NCBI GenBank assembly: GCA_041481445.1
Contig: JBGPBV010000047.1
Location: 1-42,632, forward strand
Source of the DNA: AA29 sp041481445
GTDB taxonomy: Bacteria > Acidobacteriota > Vicinamibacteria > Fen-336
Direction of reading: 5' to 3'
DNA: 42,632 nt
In this document: piece after piece, positions 8,258 through 15,092 of the stretch
Numbering within the stretch: the stretch's first letter is position 1
Layout: every line of letters begins with the position of its first letter
Program-made: the position numbers and the translations under genes
The notes under the pieces: model-generated
What the model was told of the DNA's origin: nothing
Seen by the model: the letters and a program-made list of their open reading frames with translations, nothing else
The model's database searches: none

Positions 8258-8946
8258 GAGCCGTGGCGGCGACCCGCGAAGGGCGGCACGAGAGGGCCCG
8301 CGCCGAGATCCTGGCCGCGGGGGCCGGCCTCCTGTCCGCGCATGGCGTCCACGGCCTGAGCATGCGCGACCTGGCCCGGGCCACCGGCCACAGCCTCGCG
8401 AACTTCTACCACTACTTCTCGTCGAAGGACGACCTCGTCTTCGAGGTCCAGTCCCGCGCCTTCGAGACCCTCATCGCGACGGCCGCGGAGGCGGTGAGGG
8501 GCACCGACCCGCCGGAGGCGCGCCTCCACGCCTTCGTCTACAACCACGTGCGCTACGTGGCCGCCCACCGTGACGTCATGCGGGTGCTGGTGCAGGAGGC
8601 GGGCGCCCTCACGCCGCTGCGGCGGCGCCTCGTCCGCGAGCTCAAGGAGCGCTACTTCCGGCAGGGCCTCGACATCGTCCGGGCGGTGGTCGAGGAGGGA
8701 GGCGAGGCCGAGCTGGAGCGTGCGACCTACAGCCTCTTCGGAATGCTGAACTGGGTCTACGGCTGGTACGACGAGGCGCGGCACGGGACCGCCGCGGACG
8801 TCGCCCGCACGATCCACTCCCTCGCCCTCGGCGGCCTCGTGGGCCACGCCGCCGACCCGCGGTCGCAGGCGGCCATGGAGCGGCGCGTGGCGGCGGTGGA
8901 GCTGGTGCCGCCCCTCCAGCCGGCGCTCCGGGGAGAGTCCGGATGA
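8254..8946 (+). CDS. TetR-family transcriptional regulator within the benzoyl-CoA operon
   Basis: The protein has 230 residues. The N-terminal helix-turn-helix is clear: about residues 12-60 with SMRDLARATGHSLANFYHYF and the following SSKDDLV, the family signature. The C-terminal half is the variable ligand-binding and dimerisation region. Both ends overlap neighbours by 4 nt (dch before, bcrC after), so it is made with the enzymes it probably controls. The inverted repeat at 5235-5254 has the arrangement of operators bound by acyl-CoA-sensing TetR proteins. I infer negative autoregulation released by an aromatic or alicyclic CoA thioester. Known benzoyl-CoA regulators such as BzdR belong to other families, so this would be a different control type. 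Confidence 0.9.
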   Translation: MRAVAATREGRHERARAEILAAGAGLLSAHGVHGLSMRDLARATGHSLANFYHYFSSKDDLVFEVQSRAFETLIATAAEAVRGTDPPEARLHAFVYNHVRYVAAHRDVMRVLVQEAGALTPLRRRLVRELKERYFRQGLDIVRAVVEEGGEAELERATYSLFGMLNWVYGWYDEARHGTAADVARTIHSLALGGLVGHAADPRSQAAMERRVAAVELVPPLQPALRGESG

Positions 8947-10133
8947 CGACGACGGCCTCCGCGCCCGACCCGGCCCGGGAGATCCTCGACCGCTGCCGCG
9001 CGCTCGTGGAGGACCGCCGCCTGGGCGCCGTGCGCGCCTGGAAGGCGGCGCACCCGGGCCGCCTGGCCATCGGGCACATGCCGATCTACGTCCCGCGGCC
9101 GCTCTTCGAGGCCATGGGCTGCCTCCCCGTGGGCGTGTTCGGCGGCGGCGACATGGACATCATCCGCGGCGACTCGTACTTCCAGTCCTACATCTGCCAC
9201 ATCCCGCGGAGCACCCTGGAGCTCGCGCTGGCCGGGGACCTCGACGTCCTCGACGGCATGATCTTCCCGTCGATCTGCGACGTCATCCGGAACCTGGGCG
9301 GCATGTGGCGCATGCTCTTCCCGGACCGCTACTCCGCCTACCTCGACCTGCCGCAGAACTTCGCGCCCGGCCTCGGGGGTCGCTTCTACGTCCAGGAGCT
9401 GTCCCGGATCGCCCGCGACCTCGAGGCGCGCGGGGCGGTGCCTCTCGCCCCCCCGGCGCTCCTGGCCGCCATCGGCGACGAGAACCGCCGGCGGGCCGCC
9501 CTGGCCGCCCTCGACGCGATCCGGCGCGAGGAGCCGTGGCGGCTGCGGGCGACCGAGGCCTATCTGGCCTCCCGGGCGGGAACGCTCGTGCCCGCCGCCG
9601 AGCACGCGCAGATGCTGGAGGAGCTCGGAGAGGCCGTCCGCCGCCGCCCGGGGCGGCTCATCGACAACGCGCGCGTGGTCCTCGTGGGCGCCTTCTGCGA
9701 GCAGCCGCCCCTGGAGCTGATCCTCACCCTGGAGAAGGCCGGGTGCGACATCGTGGACGACGACTTCCAGCTCGGGCTGCGCACGATCGAGGGGCCGATC
9801 GAGGTGGCCGAGGGCGAGGACCCGCTGGCCGCCCTCGCCCGCGCCTACCTCGAGAAGGGCACCGCCACCGCCTGCCGCTACATCGCGGAGGGCACGAAGG
9901 GCGCCTCCCTGGTCGAGCGGGTGCGCGAGAGCGGCGCCGACGGCGTGGTCTTCGCGGCGGCGTCGTTCTGCGACCCCGCGCTGCTCGACCAGCCGATGCT
10001 GGAGGCGGCCCTCGACGCGGCCGGCGTGCCGCATACGAGCTTCAAGTTCTCGGAGAACGCGGGCCAGTTCCAGACCATCCGCGAGCAGGCGGGCGCCTTC
10101 TCCGACGCCGTCAAGCTCTGGGGGGCGGCATGA
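8943..10133 (+). CDS. bcrC: benzoyl-CoA reductase, subunit C (class I, 2-hydroxyacyl-CoA dehydratase family)
   Basis: This 396-residue protein is one of the two subunits forming the active-site half of ATP-dependent class I benzoyl-CoA reductase, which reduces the ring to cyclohexa-1,5-diene-1-carbonyl-CoA. It has the 2-hydroxyacyl-CoA dehydratase fold. Likely iron-sulfur cysteines are Cys85 in SYICHIP and Cys112 in FPSICDVIRN, with another in ASFCDPALLDQP near the C-terminus. The conserved family stretches GHMPIYVPRPLFEAMG and FSENAGQFQTI are present. The start is the ATG of an ATGA overlap with tetR. The length agrees with Thauera-type BcrC (about 386). It is cytoplasmic and oxygen-sensitive by analogy. 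Confidence 0.93.
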   Translation: MTTTASAPDPAREILDRCRALVEDRRLGAVRAWKAAHPGRLAIGHMPIYVPRPLFEAMGCLPVGVFGGGDMDIIRGDSYFQSYICHIPRSTLELALAGDLDVLDGMIFPSICDVIRNLGGMWRMLFPDRYSAYLDLPQNFAPGLGGRFYVQELSRIARDLEARGAVPLAPPALLAAIGDENRRRAALAALDAIRREEPWRLRATEAYLASRAGTLVPAAEHAQMLEELGEAVRRRPGRLIDNARVVLVGAFCEQPPLELILTLEKAGCDIVDDDFQLGLRTIEGPIEVAEGEDPLAALARAYLEKGTATACRYIAEGTKGASLVERVRESGADGVVFAAASFCDPALLDQPMLEAALDAAGVPHTSFKFSENAGQFQTIREQAGAFSDAVKLWGAA

Positions 10134-11422
10134 GCGCTTCCGCGACGCGAGAGCCGGCGGCCAAGGACCGGAGCCAGGCCCGCCAGAAGGCGATGATCGG
10201 CGACCATTTCGACCGCCTGGCCCGGGCTCGGGACGAGGGGCGGAAGGTCGTCTACACGTTCGTGCCCGGCAACCTCACGGAGCTCGTGGGCGCCCTCGGC
10301 CTCCTGCCCGTGCTCCCGGAGATCAACGCCCTCCAGTCCGGCATGCGCGGCAAGTCCGCCGGGTACATCGCGGAGGCGGAGAAGGCCGGCCACTCCGAGG
10401 ATGTCTGCACGTACGTCAAGTGCGACATCGGGATGATGAAGAGCGGCAACATCTCTCCCACGGGGACCAAGCTCCCGCCGCCCGACCTCCTGCTCCTCTC
10501 GTACACCGGCTGCTTCACCTTCATGAAGTGGTTCGAGCTGCTCCGCCAGGAATACCGCTGCCCGGTGGCGATGCTCCACGTGCCCTACCAGACGGACGGC
10601 GTGGTGACCGAGGCCATGCGCGCGTACGTCGTGGCCCAGCTCCGGGACGAGGTGATCCCGAAGCTGGAGGCGGTCGCCGGCCGGTCCCTCGATTTCCACG
10701 AGCTGGGCCGCCGCCTGGCCCTGTCCGCCCGCGCCGAGGACGACCTGGTGCGGGTCTGGGAGTCGGCCCGCCGCCGTCCGTCCCCCATCGACGCCTACTT
10801 CGGCGGCGTCTACTACGTGGGGCCGATCTTCTCCGCCTTCCGCGGCACCGAGGACGCCGTGGCCTACTACCGCGAGCTGCGCGAGGAGGTGGACGAGCGC
10901 GTCCGCCGCGGCGAGGGGCCGACGACGCCGGACGGTCCCCTGGGCCAGGAGCGTTACCGGCTGGTCGTGGAGGGCCCGCCGAACTGGACGAGCTTCCTGG
11001 ACTTCTGGCGGATGTTCAGCCGCGAGGGCGCGGTCGTGGTGTCGAGCACCTACACCCGCGTGGGGGGCCTCTACGACGACGGGTTCCGCCACGACCCCGC
11101 GCGGCCCCTCGAGAGCCTGGCCGAGTACTGCCTCGGCTGCTACACGAACCTCGGGCTGCCGTCGCGCGTGGACCTCCTGGAGCGGCACATCCGCGACTAC
11201 GCCGCGGACGGCTTCTTCATCAACAGCGTGAAGTCCTGCAACTCCTTCAGCGCCGGCCAGCTCCTCATGCTCCGCGAGCTGGAGAAGCGCACCGGCGTCC
11301 CGGGCGGGTTCATCGAGTCCGACCTCGTCGATCCCCGTTACTTCGGCAAGGCGAACATCGAGAACCGCGTCCAGAGCTACCTGCAGATGCTGGACGCCCG
11401 CCGGGCGGGAGCGCGCCCGTGA
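10130..11422 (+). CDS. bcrB: benzoyl-CoA reductase, subunit B (class I)
   Basis: This 430-residue partner of BcrC shares the 2-hydroxyacyl-CoA dehydratase fold. Candidate cluster cysteines are Cys98 in YVKCDIG (with Cys93 nearby), Cys128 in SYTGCFTF, and later ones in YCLGCYTN and SVKSCNSFSAGQ. Together BcrB and BcrC are expected to hold the iron-sulfur clusters that pass electrons to benzoyl-CoA. The start is the ATG of an ATGA overlap with bcrC; upstream in-frame starts lie inside bcrC. It ends in a GTGA overlap with bcrA. The length agrees with Thauera-type BcrB (about 438). Confidence 0.93.
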   Translation: MSASATREPAAKDRSQARQKAMIGDHFDRLARARDEGRKVVYTFVPGNLTELVGALGLLPVLPEINALQSGMRGKSAGYIAEAEKAGHSEDVCTYVKCDIGMMKSGNISPTGTKLPPPDLLLLSYTGCFTFMKWFELLRQEYRCPVAMLHVPYQTDGVVTEAMRAYVVAQLRDEVIPKLEAVAGRSLDFHELGRRLALSARAEDDLVRVWESARRRPSPIDAYFGGVYYVGPIFSAFRGTEDAVAYYRELREEVDERVRRGEGPTTPDGPLGQERYRLVVEGPPNWTSFLDFWRMFSREGAVVVSSTYTRVGGLYDDGFRHDPARPLESLAEYCLGCYTNLGLPSRVDLLERHIRDYAADGFFINSVKSCNSFSAGQLLMLRELEKRTGVPGGFIESDLVDPRYFGKANIENRVQSYLQMLDARRAGARP

Positions 11423-12768
11423 GGTGCGTGGCCGGCATCGACCTCGGCTCCACCACGACGAAGGCCGTCCTCCTGGACGAGGAGGGCGAGGTGCTGGGCC
11501 AGGGCATCACGAACAGCCGCAGCAACTACGAGGTGGCCTGCGGGGTCGCCCACGAGGAGGCGCTGACCTCCGCCCGGATGGGGCTCCTGCGGCGGGCCCT
11601 GGCGCGCGTGAGCGGGCCCGGAGCAGACGCCGCGCGCGCCCTCGCCGCCGCCCTCGAGCCGGCGTTCCGCCTCGAGCTGTACCTCGACGAGCTGGCCGAG
11701 CTGCGCCGCGAGGTGCTCGCGCACCTCGGTCCGAACGATGGGGCCACCCTGCGCGGGCCGCTGGGTCCCGCCGCCCGCGAGGTGCTCGACGAGATGGAGC
11801 GGGAGGCCCCGGCGCTCTTCCTGGGCGAGGCCCCCCGGCGGAGCGATTTCTTCCGCGACCTGGCCGGCGCGGCATTCATGGCGGCGGCGGAGCGGGTGGC
11901 CGCGGAGGGCAAGGCACCCTTCGAGCGGCTCACCGCGCTCTTCGACCGCGCGATCCTCGACGTGGAGACCCGGGCGCGCCCCCGGCCCTTCGAGGCCCTC
12001 CTCCGCCGCGGCGCCCAGCGGCTGGCGGACGGCACCGGCTTCGCCGGTCCTCTTCTCGACCGCGCCCTGGCCGAGATCCGGGGCCACCCGATCGACGAGG
12101 TCGCCTTCGTGGGGACGGGCTACGGCCGCCAGACCCTGCCCTTCCCGAAAGAGGCGGTCCGCAGCGAGATCCTCTGCCACGGCCGCGGCGCCCACCGGAT
12201 GTTCTCCGGCACCCGCACCGTGCTCGACATCGGGGGCCAGGACACGAAGGCCATCCAGGTCGACGCCCACGGCGTCGTCACCTCGTTCCAGATGAACGAC
12301 CGCTGCGCCGCCGGATGCGGCCGCTACCTCGGCTACATCGCGGACGAGCTCAACCTCGGCCTCCACGAGCTGGGGCCGCTGGCCTTGCAGGCCGAGCGCA
12401 CGGTCCGCGTGAACTCCACCTGCACCGTCTTCGCGGGGGCCGAGCTCCGGGACCGGATGGCCCTGGGCCAGAGGCGGGAGGACGTCCTGGCCGGCCTCCA
12501 CCGCGCGATCATGCTGCGGGCGATGTCCCTCCTTGCCCGCTCCGGTGGCGTGCGGGACGAGCTCACCTTCACGGGCGGCGTGTGCAAGAACCCCATGGCC
12601 ACGAAGGTGCTGCGGGAGCTGGTCACCGAGAACTACGGCGGCGAGGTCACCCTCAACGTGCACCCGGACTCGATCTACATGGGCGCCCTCGGGGCGGCGC
12701 TCTTCGCGCGGGACGACGTCGTCGCGGGCCGTCCCGGCCTCCTCCCCCGCTTCGGGGTCCCGGCGTGA
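11419..12768 (+). CDS. bcrA: benzoyl-CoA reductase, subunit A (ATP-hydrolysing electron activase)
   Basis: This 449-residue ASKHA-family ATPase is half of the electron-activating module of class I benzoyl-CoA reductase. The first phosphate-binding loop is GIDLGSTTTKA (residues 6-16) and the second ATPase motif is VLDIGGQDTK. Cys296 in NDRCAAGCG and Cys335 in VNSTCTVF are 39 residues apart, the spacing of the bridging-cluster cysteines in 2-hydroxyglutaryl-CoA dehydratase activator HgdC. An additional segment of roughly 190 residues between the N-terminal loop and GTGYGRQ makes it much longer than HgdC (about 260) and marks the Thauera-type BcrA. The start is a GTG in a GTGA overlap with bcrB; starts further upstream fall inside bcrB. 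Confidence 0.93.
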   Translation: MRCVAGIDLGSTTTKAVLLDEEGEVLGQGITNSRSNYEVACGVAHEEALTSARMGLLRRALARVSGPGADAARALAAALEPAFRLELYLDELAELRREVLAHLGPNDGATLRGPLGPAAREVLDEMEREAPALFLGEAPRRSDFFRDLAGAAFMAAAERVAAEGKAPFERLTALFDRAILDVETRARPRPFEALLRRGAQRLADGTGFAGPLLDRALAEIRGHPIDEVAFVGTGYGRQTLPFPKEAVRSEILCHGRGAHRMFSGTRTVLDIGGQDTKAIQVDAHGVVTSFQMNDRCAAGCGRYLGYIADELNLGLHELGPLALQAERTVRVNSTCTVFAGAELRDRMALGQRREDVLAGLHRAIMLRAMSLLARSGGVRDELTFTGGVCKNPMATKVLRELVTENYGGEVTLNVHPDSIYMGALGAALFARDDVVAGRPGLLPRFGVPA

Positions 12769-13649
12769 GCGCCGCGAGCCTGCTCACGGCGGGGGTCGAC
12801 GCCGGCTCCAGCTCCGTGAAGGTCGCGATCACCCGCCGCGGGCCGGACGGGGAGACCTCCGTCGCCGCCACCGCCGTCCAGCGGATCCGGCGCCGGAACG
12901 TGCACGACGTCGTGCAGCTCACCCTGGCCGAGGCCTGCGTCGCCGCCGCGGTGGACCGGGGCGATTTCGCGTACCTCGCCTCCACCGGCGACGGCGACGC
13001 GGTCCCCTTCCGCACCGGCCACTTCTACAGCATGACCGCCCACGCCCGCGGCGCTCTCTTCCTGCGGCCGGAGGCCACGGCCGTCCTCGACGTGGGTGCG
13101 CTGCACGCCCGGGCCATGCGCATCGACTCTCGGGGCAAGGTGCTCCAGCACCGGATGACCAGCCAGTGCGCGAGCGGCAGCGGGCAGTTCCTCGAGAACA
13201 TCGCGCGCTACCTCGGGGTGCCGCTCGAGGACGTGGGCCCGCTCTCCCGGAAGGCGACGAAGCCGGAGCCGGTGTCGAGCATCTGCGCGGTCCTGGCCGA
13301 GACCGACGTCATCAACATGGTGAGCCGGGGCCTCGGCACGGCGGAGATCCTCCGCGGCATCCACGACTCCATCGCCGGCCGGCTCTTGCGCCTCGTGCGG
13401 GCCACCGGGGCCGAGGGTTCGGTGGTCGTCACCGGCGGTCTCGCTCGCGACGAGGGCCTGATGGCGGCCCTGGATGCGCAACTGGGCGCCGGGCCGGGGG
13501 CGGCCGCGCTACGCGCGGAGACGCACCCCGACGCGATCTTCGCCGGCGCGCTCGGCGCGGCCCTCCTCGCCGCGCATCGCTACGATCAGCTCGAGCGCCA
13601 CGGCCGGCTGCCCTCCGCCTCCACCGGGCTCTCAGCGGGGCAGTCGTAG
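12765..13649 (+). CDS. bcrD: benzoyl-CoA reductase, subunit D (ATP-hydrolysing electron activase)
   Basis: This 294-residue second ASKHA ATPase pairs with BcrA. The N-terminal loop is GVDAGSSSVKVAIT (residues 10-23). Where BcrA has DIGGQDTK, this protein has DVGALHARA, the usual BcrD variant. Cys135 in TSQCASGSG and Cys174 in SSICAVLAETD are again 39 residues apart, so each activase subunit keeps one pair of cluster ligands, enough for one shared [4Fe-4S] cluster. The start is a GTG in a GTGA overlap with bcrA. It is the last gene of the operon. No ferredoxin, 2-oxoglutarate:ferredoxin oxidoreductase or benzoate-CoA ligase gene is next to it, so these must lie elsewhere. Confidence 0.92.
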   Translation: MSAASLLTAGVDAGSSSVKVAITRRGPDGETSVAATAVQRIRRRNVHDVVQLTLAEACVAAAVDRGDFAYLASTGDGDAVPFRTGHFYSMTAHARGALFLRPEATAVLDVGALHARAMRIDSRGKVLQHRMTSQCASGSGQFLENIARYLGVPLEDVGPLSRKATKPEPVSSICAVLAETDVINMVSRGLGTAEILRGIHDSIAGRLLRLVRATGAEGSVVVTGGLARDEGLMAALDAQLGAGPGAAALRAETHPDAIFAGALGAALLAAHRYDQLERHGRLPSASTGLSAGQS

Positions 13650-13660
13650 CGTTCGCCAAA

Positions 13661-13676
13661 GGGTCCCTGGGGACCC
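13661..13676 (+). terminator. short perfect stem-loop after bcrD
   Basis: GGGTCCC and GGGACCC flank 2 nt, realistically a 6-bp stem with a 4-nt loop, 11 nt after the bcrD stop. No T-run follows, so this is at best a weak terminator or an RNA-processing site. Confidence 0.35.
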
Positions 13677-13736
13677 GCCCGACCTCTCCAGCCGCGAAAT
13701 CAGGCCGCTCCTCTCGGCCGGTCTATGCCTGTAGCA

Positions 13737-13827
13737 CTCAACGAAATACGTAGCTGTGCGTATCGAATAAGATGATAGTGTACACGTAACAGATATAGTA
13801 AATAGTCAAAACGTGATCACAGTCACG
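13737..13827. promoter_or_regulatory. AT-rich regulatory patch with a CRP/FNR-like palindrome
   Basis: About 90 bp here are clearly AT-rich in an otherwise very GC-rich window, between the bcr operon and the metallophosphoesterase gene. It contains the palindrome GTGTACAC (13778-13785), a TATAGT -10-like box (13794-13799) and CGTGA-N6-TCACG (13812-13827). The last has the exact half-site spacing of CRP-family sites (TGTGA-N6-TCACA). It probably serves the downstream gene. No protein gene is supported in the gap 13650-13921. Confidence 0.45.
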
Positions 13828-13921
13828 CGCTGATCGCGATGCGTGCGGCATACTCCGCCCCCGCTGGGGCTCGGGTGGGATGGCTCGTGACCCTCGAGCG
13901 GCCAGCATGTGGAGGAGGCTC

Positions 13922-14965
13922 ATGATGGCTCGTCGGCGAACGTTGGCCGCGGTCGGCGCCGTGAGTGCCTTGTGCGTCGTGCTCGGGGTCGTCGGGGTCT
14001 GGGCCGATGACCGGGACGACGACAACGACAACGGGAGGAAGTTCACCGTCGCCCTGTGGGGCGACACGCCGTACTCGGCCGCAGAGACCTCGAAGCTGCC
14101 CGCACTGATCGCGGACATCAACGCGGCCAGGGTCGCCTTCTCGGTCTTCGACGGGGACATCAAGAGCGGGAGCTCGCAGTGCACCGACGCCGTGTACGCG
14201 GCGGCCATCGATCGCTTCAACACCTTCCGCTCCCCGATGGTCTACGTGCCCGGCGACAACGAGTGGACCGACTGCCACCGCATCAACAACGGTGGTTACA
14301 ACGCCCTGGAACGGCTGAGCTTCGTCCGCCACACGATGTTCGCCGACGAGAAGAGCTTCGGCCAGAGGAAGATGCGGCTCGAGCACCAGGGCCCTCCCAC
14401 GGACCTCTATTCCGAGAACACCCGCTGGACCCACGGGACCGTGGTCTTCGTGGGCCTCAACATCCCGGGCAGCAACAACAACAAGGTCAGCACGGACTGC
14501 CTCTCCAGCAAGAGCGTGCGCACCCAGGCCGACTGCGACGCCGACAACGCGGAATACCAGGCTCGTGACGCCGCCAACGTCCAGTGGCTGCACGACTCCT
14601 TCGTGCTCGCCAAGTCTCGCGGGCTGCGCGGCCTGATGGTGATCATCCAGGCCGACATGGGCTTCGACCTGCCCGAGACCGAGACCTTCAACGAGCGCAC
14701 CAACTTCGGATTCGACGGCTACGACAACACGCTCAACGCCCTGGTGAACGAGAGCCGTGACTTCGACGGCCAGGTCGTCCTCGTCCATGGCGACATCCAC
14801 TTCTTCAAGGTGGACAAACCGCTGGTGGACCAGGCGCACCTGATCCCCAACCTCACGCGCCTGGAGACGTTCGGCAGCCCCAACGTGCACTGGGTGAGGG
14901 TGACCGTCGATCCACGCAGCCGCAACCTCTTCAACTTCGAGCCGATGATCGTCCCCGGCAACTGA
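13922..14965 (+). CDS. exported calcineurin-like metallophosphoesterase
   Basis: The protein has 347 residues. An Arg-rich start and a hydrophobic run (about residues 8-27) form a signal peptide or membrane anchor, followed by a very acidic Asp/Asn stretch. Metallophosphoesterase motifs are in order: WGDTPY (Asp48), FDGDIKSG (Asp77, Asp79), VPGDNEWTDC (Asp112, Asn113, Glu114) and near the C-terminus VHGDIHFF. It should hydrolyse phosphate esters outside the cytoplasm, though the substrate is unknown. The GGAGGAGG at 13911-13918 serves either of the adjacent ATGs at 13922 and 13925; the ATG at 13880 lacks such a site. The next gene is a TonB-dependent receptor, then a PstS-like protein, which hints at phosphorus scavenging. 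Confidence 0.8.
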   Translation: MMARRRTLAAVGAVSALCVVLGVVGVWADDRDDDNDNGRKFTVALWGDTPYSAAETSKLPALIADINAARVAFSVFDGDIKSGSSQCTDAVYAAAIDRFNTFRSPMVYVPGDNEWTDCHRINNGGYNALERLSFVRHTMFADEKSFGQRKMRLEHQGPPTDLYSENTRWTHGTVVFVGLNIPGSNNNKVSTDCLSSKSVRTQADCDADNAEYQARDAANVQWLHDSFVLAKSRGLRGLMVIIQADMGFDLPETETFNERTNFGFDGYDNTLNALVNESRDFDGQVVLVHGDIHFFKVDKPLVDQAHLIPNLTRLETFGSPNVHWVRVTVDPRSRNLFNFEPMIVPGN

Positions 14966-14974
14966 TCGCCGGGG
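14953..14974 (+). terminator. stem-loop spanning the metallophosphoesterase stop codon
   Basis: CCCCGGC (14953-14959) pairs perfectly with GCCGGGG (14968-14974) around an 8-nt loop containing the TGA stop. There is no T-run after it, so it may protect the 3' end rather than terminate. Confidence 0.35.
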
Positions 14975-14984
14975 GGCAAGGGCT

Positions 14985-15048
14985 CCTGGGCGGGGCGGCG
15001 ACGTCTTCCGCGCCTCGCCCAGGGCCCGGTCGGCCCCGAACGGTTTTT
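14985..15048 (+). terminator. long GC-rich hairpin followed by T5, likely terminator or attenuator
   Basis: A 13-bp stem with one G-U pair (14985-14997 with 15011-15023) has a 13-nt loop. A smaller GGGCC/GGCCC hairpin (15022-15036) follows, and TTTTT lies at 15044-15048. It sits between the metallophosphoesterase and the receptor gene, so it could end the first transcript or attenuate read-through into the receptor. Confidence 0.5.
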
Positions 15049-15092
15049 CGCGGACACGCATGTCGCGTGTAGACGCGCTTGGAGGTCCCTCG

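Noticed and set aside
8254..8946. Possibility that the TetR gene breaks the reductase operon into two units
   Set aside because: It overlaps both neighbours by 4 nt on the same strand and no promoter-like sequence is needed between them.
13738..14223. 161-residue open frame on the minus strand reaching into the AT-rich patch
   Set aside because: Mostly antisense to the phosphoesterase; the tail in the AT-rich patch has odd Tyr/Ile-rich composition and there is no ribosome binding site.
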